DNA from: Cenococcum geophilum 1.58
Taxonomy: Eukaryota; Ascomycota; Dothideomycetes; Gloniales; Gloniaceae
Assembly (NCBI GenBank): GCA_001692895.1
Contig: KV748186.1
Span: 921,785 to 985,784 of the forward strand
Length of the DNA: 64,000 bases
Direction of reading: 5' to 3'
Positions 35,093-47,044 of this stretch are shown here, piece after piece. Made by a program: the position numbers and the translations under genes. The notes below the pieces were generated by a model, which saw only the letters and a list, made by a program, of their open reading frames with translations, ran no database searches and was not told the DNA's origin. Positions within the stretch are counted from its first letter, which is position 1; each line of letters starts with the position of its first letter.

Positions 35093-37667
35093 CCTCTCCC
35101 TATACCTATAGTTCTTCCTTCTTTATTAATTTCGTAAGTAGCTTAATATTCTTTAACTATTAAGCTATAAACCTTCTATAGTAATTATAGAACCCTAGAA
35201 ATAACCTTAACTATATTATATTCTCTAGTTCTTACCAATTTACTATAGCCTTAATCTTCTTTAGATCTATGCTAAGTTGGCCTAGTTTAATAATAAATTT
35301 AATAAAATTGGTTTTTCTGGTAAAGAACTCGCATTTCTTAATTACTACTAGTATCTGTTCTTCTTATAGTCTCTTTAAGACCTATTTAACGTGTTCTCTA
35401 TATTCTTCCTTACTTATTAAGTAAATAATAATATTGTTAAGGTATACCATAATAAATTCATCTAAATGTTCTCTTAATATATTATTAATACGCTTCTGAA
35501 ATATTACTAGTGCGTTTATAAGCCTAAATTGCATAACTAATAGTTTATATAGTCCTTCCTTTAACCTAAAAGCTGCCTTTTATTTATTGCCTTTCTTAAT
35601 TCTAATTTAATGGTACACCTATCTTAGATCTATCTTTGTAAAGATTTGCGTATTACCGATCCTGTCTTAGATTTCGCTAATTAAGGGTAAAGAATACCTA
35701 TCTTTTCTAGTAATGCTATTTAATTGTCTATAGTTAATATATAGCCTAAGTTTCCTATTCTTCTTTAGTACGAATAGTACCGGATATTCTACTAATAACT
35801 ATAATAGTCTAATATATCCCTTTTAAAGATTTTCTTAGACAAACTCCTTAAGTACTTATAACTCTTTTTCTGTTAACTTATAAGTTGGGTAGAGCTTTAG
35901 ACTTATTTCTAGTTCTAACTCTATCTTATAGTCCTATGCTATATAATCTAACAGCTTTTCACTCTCTAGTAACTATAGCTTTTTGCTATACTTATAGTAT
36001 CTTTTTAGTATATAGCTTAATCCTTAATTAGTCTCTTTATATATTGCTCTAACTTAGTACCATACTAACTTAGTTTATTATTGCATTTTATGTTGTTATA
36101 TATCTCTAATATTAACCTAACCTATAACCTAATTAATCTTTAGATTGTATTCCTATAACTAAGGTATTCCTAATACTGCCTTATTATTCCCTAATGGTAG
36201 TATATTAAAAGACATCTTAATTTATCTTCCTTTAATGGTTATCTAAATTGGTTCTGTTTTAAGATTAATAATGCCTTCTCTATAGGCTATTAGATCTCCT
36301 AAAATTGTTACTAATAAGTAAGGGTACTCTTTCTGCCTATATGGTAGCCCTATCCTTTTAACTACTACTAGTAAGATATGGTTCCTTATTGCTCCACTAT
36401 CCACTAATACTTTAAACTGTTAATCTTACTATTAGATTTTTAGATTTAGGTATTATCCTTAAATTCCTTTAAGGGTCTAAGGCTCTACTACTAGCTCCCT
36501 TTAGTTCTGTAGGCCTCTACTTTTCCTAACTATTAGCTACTTAATCCTATTATACTTAGCTTATTCTTTAGCTAATGCCTAGTTTATTTTTTGTCTTTAA
36601 TATGCTATAAATAGGTATTCTTTAGATATTTCTACTATTATTATCTATTTAAGTATTCTTCCGTAAGGAATCTTCCTAATTAAAGTATTAAATCTCCTTC
36701 CTCTTAGACTTCTACTAGATGCTAGCTATATATATACTTGGCATTCCTATACTATTATTTATCTATTATCTAGTATATCCTTATAGGGTATTTCTAATAT
36801 TTTTTTTTTGATTTTTGTGTATTTCGTATATATTATCCATATATGCAATCTATAATAGTATATAATGCGCTAGGTGCTTTAGGTTAACTCTTAACTTATT
36901 TTTATCTTTAAGTTTAAACCTTTATTATGCTAATCTAAACGTTATAACTTTATTTATAGGTACTAAGACGCGTTTCTTACTTCTTTAGTCCTCTAATTAT
37001 TCCTCTAGATCCTTTAATGTTATAATTAATGCTCCCTTAATATAGTTTATTGCTTTTTCCGTAATTAAGTAGTCTTAGATAACTTTTTCGTCTAACTATA
37101 TATAGAAATCTTCCTACTTATTATTATATCGCTATCTATACTACTTTTAGTATAGCTACTGGAGTATATACGGCTTATTTGTAAGGAAGTATCTTCTTAT
37201 TACTACGTTATAATAGCCCTTTATATATTATTCTTTAAACCTAGTAAGAATCCCTAAATCCTCTTTACTTTCTAGTTTAGTAAGCCATTTAGCTCTTAGT
37301 ATACCTACTCTTAGCCTATTAGTAATTCTTTATATAGGTGCTCTGTCCCTTATATATCCTAACGTACTAAATCTCTTATTTAATTTCTATTCTTACTATA
37401 AGGTAATTTTTGCTTTAAACTCCTCTATGGTTTCTTTCTTTTTGTGTCTTATAAGTAGATCCTTAAAATTTTCTTACTTCTTAATCTCGGTATTAAACTT
37501 TTAATCTTTAGTCTAAATATCTTATTTAACTAGTAAGTCCTTTAGGTTTATATATCTATCTCCTAATCTAACTGCTGTTTATATTATAGATTCTCTAATC
37601 TATAAAGAAGCTCCTTACCTCTTGCTTATAGGTATCCTAATTTATACTCTAAATTCTTAATCCCTTA

Positions 37668-37668
37668 N
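37668..37668. other. Ambiguous base (N)
   Basis: A single n in the sequence inside Gypsy 1; an assembly or consensus ambiguity in a repeat. Confidence 1.
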
Positions 37669-39595
37669 ATTCTTTAATCCTAAGCTTGCTTCTAACTTAA
37701 GCTTAGCTTTAGCCTTAGTCTAACTAGGCTTTACTAGTGTCCTTATCTCGTCTTAAGAGTCCTAGATCTTACTTATCTCGTCTTAAGAGTCTTATGCCGT
37801 TAGGAACACTTATCCTAAGCTTATTTATATATTCTTAAACTAAGCTACTGCTTTACTTTATTAGTTATCATCCGTTATAGGTCTATAAGTATGCCTTATC
37901 TTATCTTAAGAATCTTAGTCGTCTTTTATTTTATCTTAAGAATCTTAAGCCTTTGGCCTTTTGCCTTTATTGAGTAGTAAGCTAGCACTAGCAGTTATTT
38001 ACTTACTTAATTATCTCTAGATATTACTCCTTCTATCTTATAAAGTAATAGATGCCGTATCTAATAGTATTATAATACCTGTTACTAAACCTTACTCTAT
38101 AGCGGTCTTAGTCTCTACTTCTATTACGTTATTAAGGTTTAGATACCCCTAGTTAGTTCCTTTACCGTCCTTATTGCTATTAATTAATAAGTACTTTAAC
38201 TCTATTATTATTATTACTAATCTTTATCTGTATATTACTGTAATATCTTAATCTAGCTTATAGAGTTAATCTTATTCCTTATTTAACTCTTTAGTTCCTT
38301 TAAGTCCTCTTAACTCTAGCTCTTATAGCTAATAGCTTGCACTATACTTAACGTCTTTATAAATTTGGCATGCGTTATTATAATAAAACGCGAAACTTCT
38401 AATTAAACACTCTTTTGTTCCTCGTAGCGTACTATTGTCCCTCTATACGTATATATTACATACTACTAGTCTAGTTCCCTTTACTACGTAATAACTTTAA
38501 CTACTTCTATAGTCTCTGGTAAAATAACCCTATTTTCCGCAATTTATATAAGCTCTATCTTTAAACTATTATTTTTACTATAAAGTTCACTTAAACATCT
38601 TCTACTACTAAGATCCTTAGTTTAGCCTATGCTCCTTAGTCCTATAATTGCTTAATCCTTAACCTCTAGGTTTTTATAGTTTCTTACTCTATTTTTTATA
38701 GGTTTCTTTAGTACTACTTAGGTCTATTAGCTTTGCGCTATACCATAGTTTCTAATTTAGCTTTAGTTATTACGTGCTCTACGTTTTATATAATTATAAA
38801 ACTCTATCCTAGCCCCTCTTAGCCTGTTCCCTTTAGAAGATCCTGTTATTAATCTTAATTACTTAATCTATTAATTCCCTTAGGGTATCCGCATCTTCTA
38901 TTAAAATAATTACATCCTAAACTTTAGCCTTAAGTCCCTGTTTATACTATACTATAAGCGCCTTATTATTCCACTTAAGTTATATAGCTAGCGTTTAGAA
39001 TTATATTATATACTTAATTGCTAAAGTTTATTGTATTAGGTCCTAAAGCTTTCTTTTTACTATAGTTATTACTTCTAGGTCCTTGAATATTTATATAAGT
39101 TGCTCTATAAATCTATTCTAGCTTAAAAACATAAACTATACTTCTTAGTTTATTATTATTATTCTATTTACTTATATCTCTATAAGGTAAGGCTTAAACT
39201 ATTTAAGTACTCTTCCTAATAAGAACAATTCTACATATACTACTTAATCCATAGTTATTACCAGCTTTACTTCTTCTTACGTAACCTTAAAGTATATTTA
39301 TATAAGAAATCCCTTAAGCTTTAATCTTTCTCTTAAGAATCTTTTAATTAATGGTAACTTAACCTTTGCTACTCTTATCTTATTAATCCTATTTTTAAGT
39401 GCCGTATTATCTCCCATTAACTAATTAACTATTGTTTATAACTGTCCCACTATTATAGGCTGTTATAAGTTAGTATCTGCTATACTAGTGTTGTTACCTA
39501 ATCCTAACGTAGTTGCTGCCGTCGATAGCGTCATAGTAGCTGCTTTTAGTAGCATGCTATTTAACTTATTAAAACCGTAACTAAGGTAGTAATTA

Positions 39596-40316
39596 TATAA
39601 CGGAGCCTTGTAGCAGGAACTACGGTAGACTTATTAATAGGCTAGGTATATAGGTATTATAAGTAAGTTAACAACGTAATAATAACTAGTAGAGTAGTTG
39701 CCTAACAGATTAACTCTAATTATATTTTAAGAATTACTATGTCACGGGACGGGGCAGTGGCTACAAGACGTATGTATTCGAGGAGTCTACAAGACGTTGC
39801 GCGATCGATCGTAAGGGTCGAGGGCGTAAGGAGGTGATATACTGTCACGGAACGAGGGCAGTGGCTACAGAGCGTATGTATTCGAGGAGTCTACAAGACG
39901 TTGCGCGATCGATCGTAAGGGTCGAGGGCGTAAGGAGGTGATATACCTACGCGTAGCTGACATAAGCTGTACGCGAGGTGTACGCGAGAGCACGGGGCTC
40001 TCCTATGGAGGCCCCTGCGGTGGGGTTCCGTGACAACTATAAGGAAGGAACTATCTAGGTAGGGACTAAGGGTCCTTAAATACACAACCGTACTCCTATA
40101 AAAGTCGTTACTCTATCTACTCTGTCTGCTCTATTCGCTCTATCACAGATCTCGCAGATTACACAGATTACACAGATTATATCACGTGACTCTGCTTACT
40201 ATTCCTCGTCACATAGTTCCACGGGTTCCATCCTAGACCGTGCTTGTATTAACCAACTAGCTTCTTCCGACTCTTCTCCAAGTAGTCGTAATATTGTACT
40301 TAAAGCGTTCGTAACA
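39596..40316 (-). repeat. LTR of Gypsy 1 (5' LTR in element orientation), interrupted
   Basis: Starts TATAACGGAGCC (TG changed to TA) and ends GTTCGTAACA at 40316, followed by the AAAGC duplication. Without the inserted element at 39740-40035 and its 4-bp duplication the length is again 421 bp, confirming the match to the other LTR. Confidence 0.92.
39740..40035. mobile_element. GC-rich un-RIPed insertion, solo-LTR-like, with internal tandem duplication
   Basis: Begins TGTCACGGGACGGGGCAGTG and ends GGGGTTCCGTGACA, with mirrored TGTCACGG/CCGTGACA ends, flanked by ACTA on both sides (39736-39739, 40036-40039), in place of a single ACTA in the intact Gypsy 1 LTR. The first 103 bases (39740-39842) are repeated, with a few differences, from 39843. 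No ORF of interest. It keeps CpG and CpA dinucleotides, so it either arrived after RIP or is too short to be targeted. Confidence 0.8.
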
Positions 40317-41909
40317 AAAGCTACTACGTTTATATTTTGGGGGGCCTTCTTATATAATTAAAAGTTACCCTACCTTATATAGAAGCCTAAAACTATAGCG
40401 GAGAAAAAGGCCTCTAAGCTTAAGTTTTAAAAGATCAATAACGCAATTAAGCCAGAGCTGCGTAAGGTATAGGAGCTTACTACTAGTATATAACAACTTA
40501 GGCTTCGCAATAGGCTAGGGAGGAAGCCTTAATTCTAAATAACTAAGGAAAACGGCGCCATTAAGCGTGCAGCTAAGAAAGGTGGTATTAATTAATATTA
40601 GTATTTTACTAAGTGCCTCCTTCCAATCCTTATTTCTTTTATAATTAAGTATTAGATTAACCGCCTAGATATAATTATTTAAGAGAATAAGGCTCCTGCT
40701 TACTTATTAAAGTATTAATAAGTTTACTTTAATACAGAAGGTCTCTAGCGCCTACTTTAGCCCAGTAACTTGCCTAATCTAAATATAATTAAGCCTTACT
40801 AGTACTATCTTAAGCGGGTTACTATAAAAAAGGGAGCGCTAAAGAATAGAGTAGAAGTAGAGCGAGCTTAGTAGTAGGTATAGAATAAACTTAAATAGTA
40901 GCAAATATAGGCTTAGATTAAGCGGATTCCTTAATATATATAAGAGGTAATCCGCTATAAAGGCGGCAATAAGTATTAAGAAGGCGCTACCGATAATGTA
41001 CAAGATTAGAAGGCTCTTAAGCGCTAAAATGGCTATTATCGCAATATAGTTGCTTATATACAAAAGTAGGTGCTCTTATACCTTAATCGCGTTAATCTAA
41101 ATAAGCTACCTCTTAGGAAGCCTCTGCCGCTAGAGCTTCCGTAGTATATATAAATAGGACCTTATCTACTAAACGCCTTAATAGATATTGAGCCTCTACT
41201 ATATACCTATACCCTAAAGCTTTACCGCTACTAACGGGCTATATAGTAAACTGTAAAGCCTTTTAATTAACCCTTAGCTGCCTCTAAGCCTCCTCCACTT
41301 AAGCCTCTACTACTTATTAATTCTCCTCTATCTATATAGCAGAACCGACCGGATATAAAGGGTAGAAACTTAAAAAAGGCGGAGTTTAAAGCTAGCTTTA
41401 TAGAGCCGTAATATCAGTAGCAGTAGCAGCAGCAGGAGAAGAAGGAGGAGGAAGTTTAACACTATAAGGTAGATATTAGATAGAACACGATTAATTAGCC
41501 AAAAAGGAAGTAGATAAGGAAGGACTCTTTACCTACCTTTAGTGGGGCAGTAGATTCGGACAGTAGGACGATTAACGGTGCATTAAGTTTGGTAGAGCTT
41601 CTATAACACCAAAGCTCTATATAAAAGACTTTAAAAGCTACAGGAAGACGTTAGCGAATTAAGCATATAGAAGACTCTACTTAACCAGTTAAAGACGTTC
41701 TTAAGCCTCCGCAGAGCCGACAGCTGCGCCCGCGCAGAGCTTAATAACTTCCAAATAGCTAGCTTTTTAATCCGACAATTAAATATATATATACCCTTTT
41801 GTTTAAAGCTTTGCGTATAATTTTAACGATTTTGACTATTCTGCCGCGGGCGGTGAGCCCTAACTTCCTAATCGGGAAGGTGCAAAAACTTTGGGCAGCG
41901 ACTACCGTA

Positions 41910-42500
41910 CCTACTTAAATATATGTGGTGGTGGGAAAGCATCCGTTTTCGGGGGTTTTTGGCCGCCGCTTTTGGCGGCGTTCTTACCTCGCTTACACCC
42001 TGCCACATCGCCGCTTTAATGAGCCTCAGCTCGCTTAACATGCCAGCCATCACCCTTTCTATCCCAACTCCGCTAGCCGGCCCAATTACAGAAAATACTG
42101 GACGATCCTTTTCATGATTTTCTGTCGACTCTACGCAAAGGACGGTTTTAGGGGTGAGCTGGCAATAAAGCCTAGAAATGAGCCACTTGGTAAAGGCGTC
42201 AGCAGTGGCCCAAAGATGGGCCATTTCATGAGATATCCCAGAAACGGGCCATCCTACGAAATTTCACAGAACTGGGTCACCCATGCAGGATGGCCATAGA
42301 AGCTAGCTCGAGTTTCTGGTATTGACTGAATATTAAACGCCAGAATATAACACCGCCCTATCACCTCTCTCATCCTTCTTTCATTATTTCCTCTCTATTT
42401 TCTGTGTCTACTCTCCATTCTTAATTTCTCTGCTTCTATTCATTCGATACAGTGCTATTACTATTTTACAACCGTACAGCAGCCCAGCCACGTGATAATA
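41910..42500 (+). other. Un-RIPed leader-like fragment related to the DUF3435 upstream region
   Basis: From about 41914 to 42210 the sequence matches 47045-47265 (shared TTTTGGCGGCGTTCTTACCT, a GCCGCC/GGCGGC hairpin, and a later ATCAGC/GTCAGC segment), but this copy keeps normal base composition. From 42340 to 42480 it becomes CT-rich like a fungal core promoter leader. At 47.4 kb the equivalent leader ends in the start codon of the DUF3435 relic; here it abuts the 3' end of the HET gene on the opposite strand. No DUF3435 coding sequence follows. Confidence 0.55.
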
Positions 42501-44844
42501 CTAAACAACTACAACGGTCTCAATATTTGCAGCTTCTAACCAGTCCAACAAAGCATAATGTGCAGCTTCGATGGCTGATCTGTCGAAATTCCAAACTCCG
42601 TCTATTGGTATTGTGATTGCCCTGGCCCTAGCATCATCTACAACTCCCAATGCTATACCAACACGAGTATAAACGCGCATTGAAGAGAGAGCCGGATCCT
42701 GTTCCAATCCCGCTGGGTTGATGGCAATACCCGACCCAGAAAACGGAGTTAGCGCTAAACATTGAAGAGTACCATCCCCGACTTCATAAAGAGGCATACA
42801 CCACACCTGATCGAGCGAAGATCTTTCTGAATAGACGTCTGGATCAAACCACCCAATGTGTTTTCCGCTGTTCAAATCATGAACTGGTGTTCTATCAAAT
42901 ATCAGACTGTCCGTCCTTCCTGGCCCACACTTGCCAACCATCATGCGTCCTTTGAGAACAAGTGCACCAGAGTGAACTTCACCGAAAGGATTCAGTACAC
43001 TGCGTGGCCTAGTCCAGCAGCCTAAAATGTCGCAAATCAAACCATCGCTTCGGAAACACCCATGATCAAGCCGCGATTAGGACAAGTAGCCTCGCATCGA
43101 TTGCATCCGGAGACGATTGGTGTCGATGCTTGCCCAAGACCACGAAGGAGCCCGGAACTCGGGGGGCCTGGAGGTTTGCCGAACACAAGAAGAGTGTGTG
43201 CGGACCGGAACGGACCACGCAAGATGCTCACGAAGCTGGTGACGCCAGAGTCCAGCGAGATAATCTGTTTGCCAGTACTGCGAGAACTCTTTTGCAATTC
43301 CACCAAGTGCGGGTAGTTTATCTTTGCTGCATGTCAATTTTCGAGGTGCAAATTTTTCTACAATCTGTGCCCATTGGTCAGACAGAACCTTTTCCATTTT
43401 GGAATCCTGGTGCGTGAACGACACTCTTAGGAAGCCTTCCGGAACACATTCACAGCCTTGAAAACCCGGACACCGCCAGGAGGCCTCCCATAGGTCGTAG
43501 TTGAGAGACCTAAAGGATAAAATCTGTTCCTGTAATACCCATCCTCTCTGATGTAAAGGGAGACGCCATTCTTGGAACCGCCCCCGCCTCATGCTGGACT
43601 CAAACGGAAGATGCTCTGTCGGCATGCTTCCCCCAAGCTTATGACGACCTTGTGCTTGAATATAGCTTGGGCTCTGAGCACGGCTAGTAAAAAGAGAGAT
43701 TATTTCGTCGAACATCGGACTTCGGCACAGCCTCTTTTCTCTGCTGTTGTGCGACACGAAGCATCCGCCATCATCGCTATCAGCCCCCTCTGCGAAAATC
43801 GTTATGCTGGCATCATGATAGATCCGTCCCATCTTTGCAGACTCTCGGTTCCAGTCTTCCTCGGAATCCTGGACAATACAAAGGCTGTCGATCCAGAGAT
43901 GCTTCATCCCTATATTTCGAGTGATAGTCACTACGTCCTGAAACGTCCTTGGCATAGCTGAGAATGCGATGGATGCCATACGATCTTCCAGTGAAGTGGT
44001 TTCAGTCTTGAAATGCTGGCTCCTCCCCCAACAGTGGCTTAGGCAAACGTAATCCTCAAAGGTATTTGCCGGTGGACAGATGAGTTTGGGATTCGTCTCG
44101 TTGTTTTCGACAGAAATGACGCGAGTCGGAAGGCGACGTTTGCTTGCTGCCCTTCGTTTTCGACATATTTCGTGCTCTTCATCACATGTTCTCATCCATT
44201 CTTTGATCAGCCCTGTGACGAAAGGACTCCCAGTACTATTATCTGACGTTATGTCGCGCATTTGTAGGATCTGGATTAGTTTCTCTAAGAACGACAACCA
44301 TTAGTTGCGTCGAGATTGCGATGGAAGATAAGCTCTACTCACCGGGTAAGCTGGAGACAAGGATCAGATCATGAGAGATTATTCTAGTAACAGTCACAGG
44401 GTCCGTCCAGTGCACGGCTACATCAATACAACGGCTTTCTGCTTCGTCAATTCGCCGGTTTCGAAAAGTGATCGATATGAGAACAGGTCCTTCTGGATTG
44501 TCGATGTCACCGCTCACCATGTCCTCCTCAAAATATGTCATGTCTTTAACACTCACTCCAAAAGCGGCAGTGTTCGCATTTTCCGGATCGCTGAACTCGT
44601 CGAAAAGCTCTGAACTGTATTCCCATTGGGGATCCACGGCGTCGGGGTTGCGCATTGCTTGCAAAAATAAGTAGCACATATCGCATTGTCCCACTTCCGC
44701 AGATATTGTAATATGATCCAAAGAGTCTGAATGACTGTAGAATATGCGTGTGATGAACCCATTGCCAGACTTAAGTCGCTCAGGTCCGTGATAAGGCTGT
44801 CGGGGATTGATGGCGGAGCACGCAGCACACAGGTGAGTTTCCAT
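42501..44844 (-). pseudogene. HET-domain (heterokaryon incompatibility) gene with one in-frame stop
   Basis: Exon 1 is 44844-44343 and exon 2 starts at 44284 (58-nt intron, donor GTGAGT, branch CAACTAATG, acceptor TTCTTAG, restoring GAG). The HET domain shows FEDYVCLSHCWG, TFQDVVTITRNIGMKHLWID, SLCIVQDSEEDWNRE and RIYHDASITIFAEG, then RGWVLQEQILSFR and PSWSWASID. The frame meets TAA at 43079-43077, giving 569 aa. The same frame then stays open for 191 more codons to 42501 and encodes what looks like the usual C-terminal half of HET proteins (GEVHSGALVLKGRMM, VWCMPLYEVGDG, VYTRVGIALG). A CAA to TAA change (a RIP-type CpA to TpA transition) is the simplest reading. A truncated yet functional protein, read-through, or an unusual splice are alternatives. 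Known role: triggers cell death after non-self recognition. Confidence 0.85.
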
Positions 44845-46440
44845 GCTTTAAATCCCAGATAGAGCTCCCTGGGCAAATTGTAATGTCCTTGACTTAACGT
44901 AAGAGAGGTTTGGAGCATACGGTTTCAGGTTACAGGTTTTGTTCGCACTTTCAGCCTAATCACGGCCGTGGCTGGCGCTTACCTCGTTCCCAGACAATCA
45001 TCCAATCACAAGCTACTTACATAACCCATTACTCAGCTTAGATGATAGGACAAGACACCTAGATCTAGATCTACATTCGTCCCGCTGTTCCTTTGGGGTA
45101 GAAATCATGCTGCAAGCAGGAGGACTATAGGCGTATGCACGTACGTATATGGGGTATTCGAATGGGAGAGGGCAGGCACACAAAATCAAACGGCAACTTA
45201 ATTTATCAGGAAGCATAGTACGAACGACAGACAGGGCAAGATAGGCAATCAGGACACCCCCGTACGGGGGTCTCAGAGCAGCGACCTAACGGTATTTTTC
45301 CTCCCGTTAATGTAGAACGAATGCTATCTGGAAGTATTACCTCTCACGTTCGCCTTGGAGGTTTTTTGTACCTACATTACGGCAGTAGTCTGCATAGACC
45401 TTAATTGGGACCGCATCAGACGTTAATCAAGAATTAATAATAATAATAATAATTGTAGCTGCAAGCGATCTCCGTAGTGTCGTGATCTTTGTCAAATATA
45501 GTGAGGTTTCCACCCGTACGGTATTGCCAAATTTCATAACATGTCGATTTAATATCTAAAGGAGTCAGTATTTAATGAAGTTGGTCCTCGAAATCGGACT
45601 CTGCACCTGTACGTAGTGAGGCCTACGAACCTACTGGTCTTTGGACTTAGCAGAGCCAACGCAGAGACGTAACACAGCTGCGGGTAAGAGGTCGTAGTGG
45701 TGGTCGAAATGTTATGGGGAGTAGTGAAAAGTTTTCACATAGGATGATGAGATCTCGAAAACTACTACTAACGGTACCCCCTTTATAGTAGACAACCTGT
45801 TATATTCTCTTATTCAACCCTATATAATCCTCGCGGATACAATACAGAATCTAACGTCCCTTGACCCCCAATTGAAAGCATCGACGACCTTATATTAACG
45901 AACGAGTAAATGAATACGAACGAACAAGCAAATATACGGCCCCTCTTAATCCCCAGGGCAATCGCCCGCGGAGCATACGGTCACTTGCCGTTAACTACTA
46001 AATACTTAGCAGCCTGGATTGCGACCCACGGTTTTCCTTATCTCCTTTTAACGGAGTAGTAACCCTTAGAAAGGGCCTAGCTGGGGCTTAGGCACAAAAA
46101 ATACCCAAAGCATATAACATATCCTGCTGTTAGTACCGCGGTAGCTAAAACAGATAAATTCCCCTTACGCCTTTAATGGCTTTAGGGGGGGGGGAGGCAA
46201 GGCGTATATAGTAATAGTTAACAAGAGATAGTATATAGGGGACGGTTAAGATATAAGAGAAAACAACGATAAGTATACGGCAATCAATCGACAAGGCCTA
46301 GCTAGGACGTAGTAAACCCTAGCTAGTGTGTCTAATAGTTAGCTTAGCTGCGACCTTAAATAAAATAGCTGACTAACTGCGTCAATTGGATCGCTCGCTG
46401 TTCGCTAACTGTTAGATAACATACGCTAACTGTTAAGCTG
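44845..46440. other. Intergenic, transition from normal to AT-rich sequence
   Basis: Upstream region of the HET gene. An ATA/TAA microsatellite lies near 45432-45452 and a 16-bp perfect palindrome ACCCCCGTACGGGGGT at 45256-45271. From about 46180 to 46440 the sequence has repeated GCTAACTG/CTAGCT motifs and drifts into the AT-rich region. No gene recognised. Confidence 0.5.
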
Positions 46441-46708
46441 CTAGCTAGCTGTCCCAATTAGGAAAGTAGTATAGACTTTATAATATTTTATCGCAGATTT
46501 TTAGTAGTACCTCTCTATATATAAATATTAACATTAACTAATTAATATTTAACCCTAATTTACCTAATATAATATTTAAATATAGCTAAATTTATCCTAT
46601 ATATCTATAGAGGCTTAAAAAGATAAATAAAATAATTAGTAGTAAAGGCTCTAGAGGCTCTATTTTTATATTAAATTAAATTAAATATAAAGCTTTATTA
46701 AATATATC
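46441..46708. other. AT-rich sequence, nothing recognised
   Basis: Very AT-rich, RIP-like composition, no frame or repeat that I can name. Confidence 0.4.
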
Positions 46709-46923
46709 TGTTCGTACTAACTTAATAGCACGAGTGAGTCGTATCCACGGGTACGAAATACGTGTAGTATCGTATGCTTGTTTGGATGGTGACTGTCGAT
46801 TCTATTAAGGTAGACTACGTGGTCTATATACTGACGCGCCTCCCCCCTGATTAGTCAGCACGTAGGTGGTTGGTGCACGAACGCGTATTTACGCGTTCGT
46901 ACACCAGGTGCTGTAATTATACA
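46709..46923 (-). mobile_element. Copia solo LTR (short form)
   Basis: 215 bp, TGTTCGTACTAACTTAATAG to GTGCTGTAATTATACA, the reverse of the Copia LTRs at 55296 and 61242. Perfect 5-bp target duplication ATATC on both sides. About 53 bp shorter than the other copies, in the GC-rich hairpin region. No internal element remains, so it arose by LTR-LTR recombination. Confidence 0.92.
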
Positions 46924-47044
46924 ATATCCTACTAAGCTAGCTTTTTTACTTCTATAGTTAACTTATAGCTAATAAGATTAATATTTAAACTTATTAACTA
47001 GTCGATTAAACTACTTAATAAAAGGCTTTTAATTAACTATTACT

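Larger units (their letters stand above)
25072..40316 (-). mobile_element. Ty3/Gypsy LTR retrotransposon 1, minus strand, RIP-degraded, with nested elements
   Basis: Bounded by 421-bp LTRs (25072-25492; 39596-40316 minus its own 300-bp insertion) and a perfect 5-bp target duplication AAAGC (25067-25071 and 40317-40321). Internal frames run on the minus strand: Gag (about 39560-38850, RVLKQFKPYLIEIQVN and LAIQLKWNNKALIVQYKQGL), pol with reverse transcriptase (about 35900-35150: [38 protein letters not shown] where YLDD is expected), RNase H (KTDYKNL near 27880) and downstream pol sequence to about 26400. Stops at Gln codons are frequent throughout. Removing the nested insertions gives an element of about 8.0 kb. 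It is inserted in the Tc1/mariner-like element. Confidence 0.92.
24304..41907 (+). mobile_element. Tc1/mariner-like transposon, RIP-degraded, split by nested retrotransposons
   Basis: Terminal inverted repeats of about 70 bp: left CGGTGGTCGCTGCCTAAAGT from 24304; right is its near-perfect complement ending CAGCGACTACCG at 41907. TA flanks both ends (24302-24303, 41908-41909), the family's target duplication. The transposase is in two pieces: about 24600-25071 (helix-turn-helix and first catalytic region, SVIWINKTGVI) and 40322-41030 (ATTFMFWGAFSYN; the second catalytic region IIIQENKAPAY; LPNLNIIKPY; RIPQYIQEVIRYKGGN). Stops replace many Gln codons. A 3' region (41030-41860) with a poly-Gln/CAG tract near 41417-41435 has no recognised domain. 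The element proper is about 2.4 kb; the rest is nested insertions. Confidence 0.88.

Noticed and set aside
39891-40085. 64-aa minus-strand ORF across the end of the GC-rich insertion
   Set aside because: It spans an element border and its flanking Gypsy LTR, so it cannot be an ancestral gene.
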